Below are positions 53,171 through 64,000 of a stretch of 64,000 nucleotides of DNA, in pieces. A model generated the notes under the pieces. It searched no databases. It saw only the letters and a list, made by a program, of their open reading frames with translations, and had not been told where the DNA came from. A program made the translations under genes and the position numbers. The stretch's first letter is position 1; each line of letters opens with the position of its first letter. The stretch comes from Methylobacterium sp. DB0501 (GTDB lineage: Bacteria > Pseudomonadota > Alphaproteobacteria > Rhizobiales > Beijerinckiaceae), in assembly GCF_011043735.1 (NCBI RefSeq), contig NZ_JAAKGV010000025.1:44937-108936 (forward strand), read 5' to 3'.

Positions 53171-53437
53171 ATGACTGAGAGCACGACCGTTCAGATGTCG
53201 GCCGACGATCACAGCCTGTCCGATGCGGATCTCGCAACCGTGACGGGTGGTCTCGAGCAGGGCGGCGCTTGGCGCCAGGGAAAATCGGGACACTGGGTTT
53301 ACGATGGCTGGGCCAAGGAAGGCAACAAATCAGACAAATATACCCTTTCGCACCGCAAGGAATACGTGGATGGCGGAAAGGCGAATTATTACGACCGCAA
53401 CAACAACCTGGTGAAGACTCTCGACGCCACGTTCTGA
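53171..53437 (+). CDS. double-glycine-leader peptide, candidate exported bacteriocin/RiPP-like precursor
   Basis: 88 residues from ATG 53171 with a good ribosome site (gtcagggagtcagtcATG). The leader has the C39-recognised pattern HSLSDADLATVTGG, hydrophobic/acidic residues then Gly26-Gly27, so cleavage before Leu28 would release a 61-residue core. The core (LEQGGAWRQGKSGHWVYDGW, then a Lys/Tyr/Asn-rich half) contains no Cys, many aromatics and is strongly polar. Not a Nif11 or nitrile-hydratase leader. It lies 285 bp after the export operon on the same strand. Substrate of that exporter by inference; activity unknown. Confidence 0.75.
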   Translation: MTESTTVQMSADDHSLSDADLATVTGGLEQGGAWRQGKSGHWVYDGWAKEGNKSDKYTLSHRKEYVDGGKANYYDRNNNLVKTLDATF

Positions 53438-53833
53438 TGCAAAGCTCCGCGATATGATGCGGTCGCTCGGACCGCTCCCGGCTGACACCGTATCACAAGG
53501 CTGCATGGTACCCAGAGCCTGTTTGACCTGATCGACGGTATTCGTATCCTCTTGGTCATTCCGGGGCCGCGCAGCGGAGCCCGGAAGCCATAAACTCAAG
53601 TGGTGGAGGATGAAGCGGAACGAGATTCGCTTCATCCTGACCCATTCGTGGTTCTGGCTTCCGGCGGGCTCCGCTAAACGGCACCGGAATGACACAGTGG
53701 GTTCGAAATCTGTAGAGATCGATCCAACAGGCTCCCAGTATGAAGGCTCACGCGAGACGCGATCGATCGCCTCATCCGTCAGCGACCGCCGCCTGTCCGC
53801 GATGACGACCGAGCGTGCCGCCTGACGCCGGCT
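53438..53833. other. gap with a nested palindromic element
   Basis: Lies between the end of the peptide gene and the end of the porin gene, which point toward each other. It contains the palindromic element listed separately; nothing else is visible. Confidence 0.5.
53556..53692. repeat. nested palindromic intergenic element
   Basis: Outer arms: tcattccggggccgcgcagc... (53556 on) and, reversed, tcattccggtgccgtttagc... (ending 53692), about 35 bp each. Inner arms ggatgaagcg / cgcttcatcc at about 53607-53637. The cruciform-like layout resembles BIME/MITE elements. It may also terminate transcripts from both sides. Confidence 0.7.
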
Positions 53834-55320
53834 CTACTCCGCCGTCAAGCCCAGCATGGTTCCAAGCGGCACAACCAGCGCCGCACCGACGAAGACCCCG
53901 TCCCGCGCCCGGCGGGCGGTGTAGGGCTCGTAGAACGAGTCCGCATTGACCACGTACTGGATCACCGGCTCGAACCCGATGCCCTGGCCCAGCTCGAACC
54001 GGGCATTGGCCTCGAACACGAGCTTGTCCCGGGGATAGGCCTGCCCGCTCCCGCCCGAGACCCTGCTGGCCTCGCCCAGGAACGCCGCGAAGGCCGGGTT
54101 CAGCTGCTGCCAGCCGAGCCGGAATCCGTAGGTGTCGTCGGGGCGATCCCGATCGGGGCCCGAGAGCAGCAATCCCGCGAAGCTGTGGAAGCGGACCGGC
54201 ACCGTCGTGTCGAGGGCGAGACCCGTGCTCGAATAGACGGTCAGCGCCGTCGGGTTGCGGGCCTGCGCATCCGCGCCGCCATCCGCGCGCCACACCGTCT
54301 TGCTCGCCGTCAGCACCACGCCCGACGTGCCCGATCGCCGGAACGCCACCCCGGCCTCGCCGAGACCCTCCGCCAGGCCGGCGATCGTCCGGATGCTGTC
54401 GTCGTGATCGGCGGTGTTGACGAAGCCGGTGAGCGAGACCCGGCCGGGATAGGGGCTGATGGCGTAGTCGGTCTGGAAGCCGGCCTCCGTCATCACGGTC
54501 GCGCCGGCGATCCGCTCGGTGCCCCATTCAGTGCCGCTGAGCCGGTTGGTGTCGGGATTGACGCTGAAGATCCCGGCCTGGACATAGGTCGACGGCGTCG
54601 GCTTGTAGGCGGCATTGGCGCCCCACACGCCGTAGAGGCTCGACGTCCAGCCGGCGTTGAGGGCGAGCAGGCTCTGGTAGCAGGTGGCGGTCGTGCCGCA
54701 GGGCGGCAGGGCGTAATAGCGGTCCGGATGCGTGCGGCCGATCTCGACCACCAGGCGGTCGTCGAGGAGGCGCTGCTGGTAGGTCAGCAGCGACAGGCGC
54801 GTCGGGAACGGGTTGTAGGCCGGCTGGTAGCCGACCACGCTGTCGCCGATGGCGTCGGCCATGTGCAGGTTGCGCACCAGCCCGAACACGCTCTGCGTGA
54901 TGGTGATCGTACCGCCCGCGACACCCGTGAACCGCTCCAGGTCCGCATTCATGCTCAGCACCAAGTAGCCGGCATGCGAGTGCCGGCCGGGGCGCAGGCC
55001 GAGGGTCGGGTTGGCGGAGAAGAAGCTGTAGGCGTTGATGTCGAAGGTCAGGCCCTGCGCCGCCGTCTCCGTCGCCCAGGCCGCCAGGGGACCGTGGCGC
55101 TCCGCATCCTCGTCGCTCCGGGCGCCCCGGGGCGTGGCCGGCCGCGTGGCCGGCCTCTCGGGCGTATCCGGCGGATCGGCGGCGGGCGGCACGATCTGGG
55201 CGAGCCCCGCCGCCGGGCCGAGGGCGAGGCAGGCGACGGGAAGCACGACCCGGAGGCGGGCCCGGCCGCGTCCCGCCTTGGCGGGCGGGGAGGGACGGGT
55301 GCCTCGGCGATCCGGCGCCA

Positions 55321-55321
<1 letters not shown>
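53834..55321 (-). CDS. carbohydrate porin, OprB family
   Basis: 495 residues. Signal peptide at about 1-42 (VVLPVACLALGPAAGLAQ) then a Pro-rich linker, then beta-barrel sequence: GLTFDINAYSFFSANPTLGL, YLVLSMNADLERFTGVAGGT, RLSLLTYQQRLLDDRLVVEIG, and a final PVIQYVVNADSFYEP typical of OprB ends. The start ATG overlaps the stop of the upstream peptide synthetase gene by one base (TAATG), so they are translationally coupled. Coupling to a Pls-type synthetase is unusual and may point to release or uptake of its product. Confidence 0.85.
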
Positions 55322-59322
<4,001 letters not shown>

Positions 59323-59515
59323 ATTCACGAGGTCGGCCCCTCAGCAACCGGATTGTCCGACGACCATGTGCCTTCGACTCGTTGAGGAAGTTCTAGCGAT
59401 CGGGGTCGAGGCTCTCTGATGGTGTGGTCCGCGCGTTCTCCCGGCCAAGTGGCTAGAGCATTTTCCGACGAAGTGGATACAGGTTTGTCGTAGAAAATGA
59501 GGCAAAATCAAAGAC

Positions 59516-59558
59516 CTAGAGCAGCGCCCGATGGCAGCGTGATCGGGCGCTGCTCTAG
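59516..59558. repeat. palindrome with 17-bp perfect stem
   Basis: ctagagcagcgcccgat, a 9-base loop, then atcgggcgctgctctag. It is preceded by agagcattttccgacgaagt, text that looks like part of a dispersed element. No T-run, so probably an element rather than a terminator. Confidence 0.75.
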
Positions 59559-59583
59559 AACGGCACGGGCGATTCCGCCCGGA

Positions 59584-59620
59584 GGGCAGGCCGCAGGTTC
59601 GAGCCCTGTCGGTTCCGCCA
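59584..59620 (+). other. tRNA 3'-end-like fragment
   Basis: gcaggttcgagccctgt folds as a T-arm (5-bp stem, 7-base loop) and is followed by cggttccgcca, an acceptor strand plus discriminator and CCA. The matching 5' acceptor ggaaccg and the D- and anticodon arms are absent. It is therefore a partial copy, such as an attachment-site remnant. The T-arm and TTCCGCCA end resemble tRNA-Sec. Confidence 0.45.
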
Positions 59621-59661
59621 CTTGGTCGTTTCCGCCACTTGTTCGGTTCCCCCACTTGGAG
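59611..59661 (+). repeat. three tandem 17-bp repeats
   Basis: Units at 59611, 59628 and 59645: ggttccgccacttggtc, gtttccgccacttgttc, ggttcccccacttggag. The first unit overlaps the tRNA-like 3' end, suggesting that the end sequence was multiplied. Confidence 0.75.
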
Positions 59662-59876
59662 CGCCTGCCTCGACGGCACCCGCGACCCAGGTTCTCTCCC
59701 TCCATGCCGCGCGAGGAAAGGAGGGCCGTGCCGGCGGCTCTTCTCGTCTCTATATCTTGGAGTGACCTTGGCCCGTCGACAGCGTTGCAGAGCACACTGG
59801 TGCATCGGGGTTGCGGATGAGCCCCGACGCGACCTGTTCGCCCGGTGTCCTTCCGACACGGTCAGCTCTGAACGCA

Positions 59877-59915
59877 CGAGGCCGGGCCGAGGGATCGGTC
59901 CCCGGCCCGGCCTCG
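59877..59915 (-). terminator. hairpin downstream of the esterase autotransporter
   Basis: A perfect 12-bp stem (cgaggccgggcc / ggcccggcctcg) with a 15-base loop, about 47 bp past the stop at 59962 on the minus strand. No T-run, so termination is plausible but not certain. Confidence 0.55.
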
Positions 59916-59961
59916 ATGCGGGACGATGGTGCGCTTGCCAGGACCTTACCTCGGCGTCGGT

Positions 59962-62900
59962 TCACCAGGTGTAGCGCAGGCCGCCGGCGAAGAGGTGCGC
60001 GCTCAGGTTGGCGCCGAAGCCGGCCTCGTAGCGGGTGAAGACCTGGAGGTTGCCCTTCTGGGCGGTCAGGCCGGCGCTGACCACACCGGTGTCGCGGGCG
60101 ATGCCGGCGAACGAGGTCGTGAAGGCCGAGCCCGGCGCGCCGATCAGCGATGCCTTCACGAGCGAGAGCGTATCGCCGGCATTGTGGTAGTAGCGCGCCC
60201 GGATCTCGGGGCTGAACAGGATCCCGTCATGGGCGAAGTCGGCGGTCACCCGCACGCCGACCGAGGGCTGAACGATGTCGAGGGTGGTGGCTTGCGAGGA
60301 GAGACCGGCCGACCCGGCGTTCCGCTCGGCGAACCCGTCCCGGCTCAACCGGTACCAGTCGAAGCCGAGGCTCGGCTCGGCGTAGAGGGCGCCGAACTGG
60401 TGGCGCGTTCCGAACTTGAAGGCCAGGCTGAGGTCGTCGCTGCCGTAGCGGCCGACCGCTGTCCGCGACAGGTCGCCGAAGGTGAGGCCGCGGGTGGTCG
60501 TCGTATCGGCGTAGGTGTAGGCCGCCACGCCGTCCACGAAGGCCCGGCCGAAATCGAGCGAGCCGTAGAGCGAGCCCTGGTAAGCGCTGGCGCCGCTACG
60601 GTTCAGCCCCCCGACGCCCTTGGTGGTCCCGTCGGCATAGCCGAAGCTGGCGCCGATCAGGCCGCCGTCGAGGAACTTGTCGGCACCCACCATGACGCCC
60701 GCATGGGTCAGATCGAACCCGTTGCGCCCGCCGATGCGGCCAGGACCGCCGAGGGCCCGGGCCCACAGCGACAATTCGGTCACGCCCGGCTTGGCGGCCG
60801 ACCCGGTGAGGCCGGCGGCGGCGGTGCGCAGGGCCGCGCCCGTGCGAGCCTGGTCGAGCGCCGTGTAGGTCCCCTCGATCCCGATCCCCGGCTGGACGTC
60901 CGCGCGGCCCGCCCGGCGGTCCGCCATGCGGTCCTCGAGGGAGCGCACGAATTGCCCGCGCTGCACCGCGTCCGCCGCGGTGGCGTTGGCGATGGCTTCG
61001 CCCGAGAGCGATTGCAGCGCGGCGGCGCCGGCGGCCTCGGTCGCGGTCCGGTCGAGGGCGAAGAACACGGTGTCGAGGTCGCCCTGCGCCTGCAGCAAGT
61101 ACGAACGGTTCAGGTGGCCGGCAACTGCCCGCTGGTTGGCGGAGCGAGCCGGCGCCGCAAAGTCTCGGTTGAAGGTCATCGAGACGCTGTCCGGACCGTA
61201 GGTCATGGTCTCGGTCAGGAACGGGTTGAGGTCGATCACCTGCCCGAAGCGACCGCTCGTGGTGCCGGCGCTCGAAGCGAAGGTGAAGGTCTGGTTGGCG
61301 ATCTTGTCGGTCGGATCGAAGGCGAGATCGATCTCGCCGCCGACAGTGAGGTTGCCGTTGACCCGCAGCGCATCGAACCGGTTGGTGTCGACCTCCATCA
61401 CGATGCGGCCGCTGTCGGTCTGCTCGTAATTGCCGTCGATGGTGAGCGTGCCAATGGAGTTGCCCGGCGCCAGCGTGCCCCGGTTCTTCACCGTGCCGAT
61501 AATGGTGCCCGAGCCACCCAGGACGGCGTCCTTCGCCACCGTGACCTCGGTCGAGCGGTAGAGGGTCGAGCTGTTGATCTTGAGCATGCCCTCTTGGACC
61601 GCCGTGAGGGCGCGGGCATCGGCGACAGCGGAGCGGATGTCGAGGGTGCCCAGGCCCGCCTTGGCGATGTCACCAGAGCCCGAAAGCGTGTTGTCGCGGA
61701 GCGTCAGCACCGTGCCGGCATCGGTCCGGAAGGTTGCGCCGAAAGCCGAGCCGCCGATCTCGCCCTTCGAGACCGAGGCGTTGACCGCCACGTCGCGGTT
61801 CATCGTGATGCTCTGCGTCGTGTGCAGCGCACCGCCCTGGAGCGTCAGCATGCCGGCGCGGTCGCCGAGATTGGCATCGCTGCCGATGCGAATCGTGCCG
61901 TTGTCGATCCGTGTGCCGCCTGCATAGCTGTTGAGGCCGGCGAGCGTCAGGACCGACTCGCCGCTCTTGATCAGGCTGCCGGTACCGGCGATCTGGCCTG
62001 CGAAGGTGCGGTCGCGCAGTTCGATGTTGGCGACGTACGGATTGACGAGCTGCGCCGGCAGGCCGGCCTCGAGGAGGTCGGTCTTCCAGGCGTAGTCGGC
62101 GATCATCGCGTGGGCTTTGGTCGTGGGATGGAATTCATCCCAGAACAGGTAATCCCCCACCGTACCGGCCGAGCAGGAACCGACGTAATTACCCGTTTCC
62201 GCGTTGACGCAATTGGTCGAACCGTAAACGAAGCCGAACGAACCCGGACGCGCCTGGACCTCCTTCAGCAGCGCGGCGGCATCGACGACGACGATGCGCT
62301 CGCCACGGCGGGCGGCGTCGAAGCCGTCCTGCATCGTGTACAGTTTATCCTTGATAAGCCGGTTGGTCGTGGTGATCTCGGCGCCGAGCATCCCGGCGAT
62401 CTCGGCGTGGGACTGAATGATCTTCGGCGTGGTCGCGATGTTGGGAACGGTATTGACGTAGTAGGTGGCTCCCGACTGGGCGATATCGCGCCGGCCGCGC
62501 ACGGCATCGTTGAGCTTCATCAGTTCCCCGGGGATGTCCTCCAACAGGGCCCGAGACGCCTTTGCGAGGTCGATGTCGCCGAGCGGCTTCGTCGTATTGA
62601 GAGTCCAGCTATAATCTTCGACTTCCTGTCGATAATTATTGCCGCCAATCCATAAGGTAAATAACGGCTTATTGCCAAAATTCGACGCCTCGTTGACGTA
62701 ATCGTTCGACCAAAATCTTAAGAAGCTGCCACGATCATTGATCTTTTCGATCAGATTTTTGTTCTGCTGGTTAACTGTCTGGATAAGTGCTCCGAGGGGG
62801 GTGTTAATTGTGTAACCGGCCGTGGCGCCGCCCCAGGCGAGGTTCCGATCCTCGTTGTAGGACCCAGCGCCGTTGATGTTGTTCAGGTACTCGACCCAGA

Positions 62901-63117
62901 CCTTCCCGTTCGAGAACCGGCCGTCGTCGTAGAGGTCGCCCTTTGGGGTCTTCTTGAAGGGGATCCACTTCGTCCGGCCGTAGGTGCGCCCGACATCCGA
63001 CAGGCTGTCACCGAGGCTCCACAGTGAACTGTAGCGGCTCTCCGCCAACGCCGTGCTCGACAGCAAGGCAGTCATGGCAGCGGCAAGAACAGCGCTGCGG
63101 TACGTTTTGCCGGCCAT
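59962..63117 (-). CDS. autotransporter GDSL (SGNH) esterase
   Basis: 1051 residues. Signal peptide 1-25 (AVLAAAMTALLSSTALAES). The SGNH lipase/esterase domain has block I WSLGDSLSD (Ser38), block II LAWGGATAGY (Gly97), block III LWIGGNN (Asn160) and block V FWDEFHPTTKAH (Asp327, His330). A beta-helix stem (about 370-680, with VLTLAGLNSYAGGTRIDNGT autotransporter repeats) follows, and a beta-barrel (about 770-1051) ends LFAGGLRYTW. Like EstA/EstP-type proteins, it hydrolyses short esters on the cell surface. The AT-rich N-terminal codons (62600-62780) contrast with the rest. Confidence 0.94.
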   Translation of the reverse strand: MAGKTYRSAVLAAAMTALLSSTALAESRYSSLWSLGDSLSDVGRTYGRTKWIPFKKTPKGDLYDDGRFSNGKVWVEYLNNINGAGSYNEDRNLAWGGATAGYTINTPLGALIQTVNQQNKNLIEKINDRGSFLRFWSNDYVNEASNFGNKPLFTLWIGGNNYRQEVEDYSWTLNTTKPLGDIDLAKASRALLEDIPGELMKLNDAVRGRRDIAQSGATYYVNTVPNIATTPKIIQSHAEIAGMLGAEITTTNRLIKDKLYTMQDGFDAARRGERIVVVDAAALLKEVQARPGSFGFVYGSTNCVNAETGNYVGSCSAGTVGDYLFWDEFHPTTKAHAMIADYAWKTDLLEAGLPAQLVNPYVANIELRDRTFAGQIAGTGSLIKSGESVLTLAGLNSYAGGTRIDNGTIRIGSDANLGDRAGMLTLQGGALHTTQSITMNRDVAVNASVSKGEIGGSAFGATFRTDAGTVLTLRDNTLSGSGDIAKAGLGTLDIRSAVADARALTAVQEGMLKINSSTLYRSTEVTVAKDAVLGGSGTIIGTVKNRGTLAPGNSIGTLTIDGNYEQTDSGRIVMEVDTNRFDALRVNGNLTVGGEIDLAFDPTDKIANQTFTFASSAGTTSGRFGQVIDLNPFLTETMTYGPDSVSMTFNRDFAAPARSANQRAVAGHLNRSYLLQAQGDLDTVFFALDRTATEAAGAAALQSLSGEAIANATAADAVQRGQFVRSLEDRMADRRAGRADVQPGIGIEGTYTALDQARTGAALRTAAAGLTGSAAKPGVTELSLWARALGGPGRIGGRNGFDLTHAGVMVGADKFLDGGLIGASFGYADGTTKGVGGLNRSGASAYQGSLYGSLDFGRAFVDGVAAYTYADTTTTRGLTFGDLSRTAVGRYGSDDLSLAFKFGTRHQFGALYAEPSLGFDWYRLSRDGFAERNAGSAGLSSQATTLDIVQPSVGVRVTADFAHDGILFSPEIRARYYHNAGDTLSLVKASLIGAPGSAFTTSFAGIARDTGVVSAGLTAQKGNLQVFTRYEAGFGANLSAHLFAGGLRYTW

Positions 63118-63389
63118 GATGATCTGGTCCGTTCCAGGCGGTCAGGAGAAGGAGGGGGCCGGACGCCGGATCGCCTGCGGGCGGCGGTGCGATGGCCCTT
63201 ACGAAGGGGAAAAAAGCAGAAACATGGTTAACAAATCGTAAATATCGACAGCATAAAATCTTCAACGTGTCGGCAGTAGCGCGCCTTGCACAGAACCGAG
63301 ACAGCTAGGACGTGCATTCTGTGGAGTTCATCGGGACTCTCTGTTGTGTTTCCACGAACAATTTGAGCATTTTCGGCTCAGAACAGCGT
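63118..63389. other. leader of the esterase autotransporter up to the IS3 edge
   Basis: 270 bp holding the minus-strand promoter region for the autotransporter, AT-rich at 63220-63270. Bordered by the IS3 end at about 63390. No ORF. Confidence 0.5.
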
Positions 63390-63700
63390 TTGAACCGCTC
63401 CGGGTTTTTCGGAGGCTGATTGTCTTGGGTCAGGCGGCCATGGCTTGGTCGCCGACGTGGGTATGATAGCGCGCTTCGGCCTCGGCGGGAGGGACGTTGC
63501 CGATCGGCGCGAGGAGGCGACGGTGGTTGTACCAGTCGACCCACTCCAGGGTGGCGTACTCGACCGCCTCGAAGGAGCGCCAGGGGCCACGCCGGTGGAT
63601 CACCTCCGCCTTGAACAAGCCGTTGATCGTCTCCGCCAAGGCGTTGTCGTAAGAGTCGCCGACGCTGCCGACCGACGGCTCGATGCCCGAGCCAAGTATT
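63390..63700 (-). mobile_element. IS3-family element remnant, copy B, interrupted by IS30
   Basis: Minus-strand OrfB C-terminus: GIEPSVGSVGDSYDNALAE, then TINGLFKAEVIHRRGPWRSF and YATLEWVDWYNHRRLLAPIG, stop at 63430. This is the DDE 'E' region (the SxGDSYDNALAE motif contains the catalytic glutamate). The element's right end is at about 63390 (tgaaccgctccgggtttttc). The 5' part is lost because a second element begins at about 63700. Confidence 0.85.
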
Positions 63701-63748
63701 GGGTGGATTCAAGTGGTCGTCGCAACGGCTTGGCGGAGGGCGGTTGTG

Positions 63749-64000
63749 ATGGCAGGTCGGCGACGTTCGGATCGATGCCTTCGGGAGAAGCTGCAGTCAC
63801 CGGGTCGTCCCGGGGTCGGTCGACGCGAGACGCGGCGGGAGTTCTGGGCGTTCATCGCCCAAGGTCTTTCGAGCGAGGACGCAGCGATGAAGGTCGGGAT
63901 CTCGCCACCGCTCGGCTCGCGGTGGTTCCGGACGGCAGGCGGGATGGCGCCCACCCATCTATCGCCGTCATCCAAGCTTCCTTCGGCGCGCTATCTGTCG
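63749..64000 (+). CDS. IS30-family transposase, N-terminus (runs off window)
   Basis: 84 residues from ATG 63749 to the edge. RREFWAFIAQGLSSEDAAMK, VGISPPLGSRWFRTAGGMAP is the N-terminal HTH-like segment of IS30 transposases; the catalytic part lies outside. The element seems to start near 63700, inserted into the IS3 copy. An alternative start upstream (GTG 63731) is possible. Confidence 0.75.
   Translation, partial: MAGRRRSDRCLREKLQSPGRPGVGRRETRREFWAFIAQGLSSEDAAMKVGISPPLGSRWFRTAGGMAPTHLSPSSKLPSARYLS

Larger units (their letters stand above)
59329..59961. other. 633-bp gap rich in repeats
   Basis: Contains a 17-bp-stem palindrome, a tRNA-3'-end-like stretch, three tandem 17-bp repeats and the esterase terminator, each listed separately. 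No protein-coding ORF is supported; one reverse frame reads VAEPTGLEPAACPPGG, a known artefact of translated tRNA-like sequence. Confidence 0.6.

Noticed and set aside
59560..59621. A complete tRNA gene
   Set aside because: Only a T-arm and acceptor strand can be drawn; no matching 5' acceptor, D-arm or anticodon arm.
59508..59795. Reverse-strand ORF reading VAEPTGLEPAACPPGG
   Set aside because: This text is the usual artefact of translating tRNA-like sequence in reverse; the DNA is better explained by the tRNA-3'-like fragment and tandem repeats.

Overview
The window looks like a chromosomal segment of a pink-pigmented methylotroph-type alphaproteobacterium, most likely Methylobacterium or a close relative. 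The GC content is very high, the housekeeping proteins (PurD, XseA, Prs, S1, IHF-beta, TrpF/TrpB, TrcR) read as Rhizobiales versions, and a DUF1013/TrcR cell-cycle regulator is present. The genus is inferred from sequence character, not from a database match.

Layout. (1) 1-18.9 kb is a mostly conserved core: alpha/beta hydrolase, purD, xseA, trcR, prs, a DUF4170 protein, an Old Yellow Enzyme, a two-subunit molybdenum hydroxylase, rpsA, sppA, ihfB, a LapA-like protein, an ornithine-cyclodeaminase relative, trpF and trpB. (2) An elongator tRNA-Met at 18.97 kb starts an accessory stretch (19-24.5 kb): a helix-turn-helix protein, a PrtN-like pyocin activator, a DUF3800 protein on unusually AT-rich DNA, small membrane proteins, a protein with two equally spaced Cys4 motifs, and a YedK-type SRAP protein. 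No integrase is visible. (3) 24.6-35.3 kb holds a frameshifted chemoreceptor, a TadG-like protein, a two-gene light-harvesting operon (microbial rhodopsin plus Blh beta-carotene cleavage enzyme), a PRISE-type SDR, a graveyard of scpB and IS3 fragments, an SMR transporter and a serine hydrolase. (4) 35.4-63.1 kb is an envelope and secretion region: a membrane protein fused to a permuted papain-like domain, a 2155-residue glycine-rich autotransporter, a DUF4239 protein, a three-gene NHLP-type peptide export cassette (HlyD, C39 peptidase-ABC, second ABC) followed by a small double-glycine-leader peptide, then on the other strand a Pls/PosA-type peptide synthetase coupled to an OprB-like porin, and a GDSL-esterase autotransporter. 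(5) 63.4-64 kb is an IS3 fragment cut by an IS30 element that runs off the window.

How the genes work together. The best candidate for an undescribed system is 46.6-53.4 kb. The exporter has an intact C39 peptidase (Cys29, His102, Asp118), and the 88-residue peptide encoded just downstream carries a textbook GG leader and a Cys-free core, with no RiPP-modifying enzyme nearby. Next to it sits a peptide synthetase whose hand-aligned specificity residues resemble lysine-activating domains. The rhodopsin has a D-T-G motif where classical proton pumps have an acidic donor, and its operon supplies its own retinal. A roughly 90-bp dispersed repeat that abuts the stop codons of two unrelated genes, and several other palindromic elements, decorate the intergenic regions.
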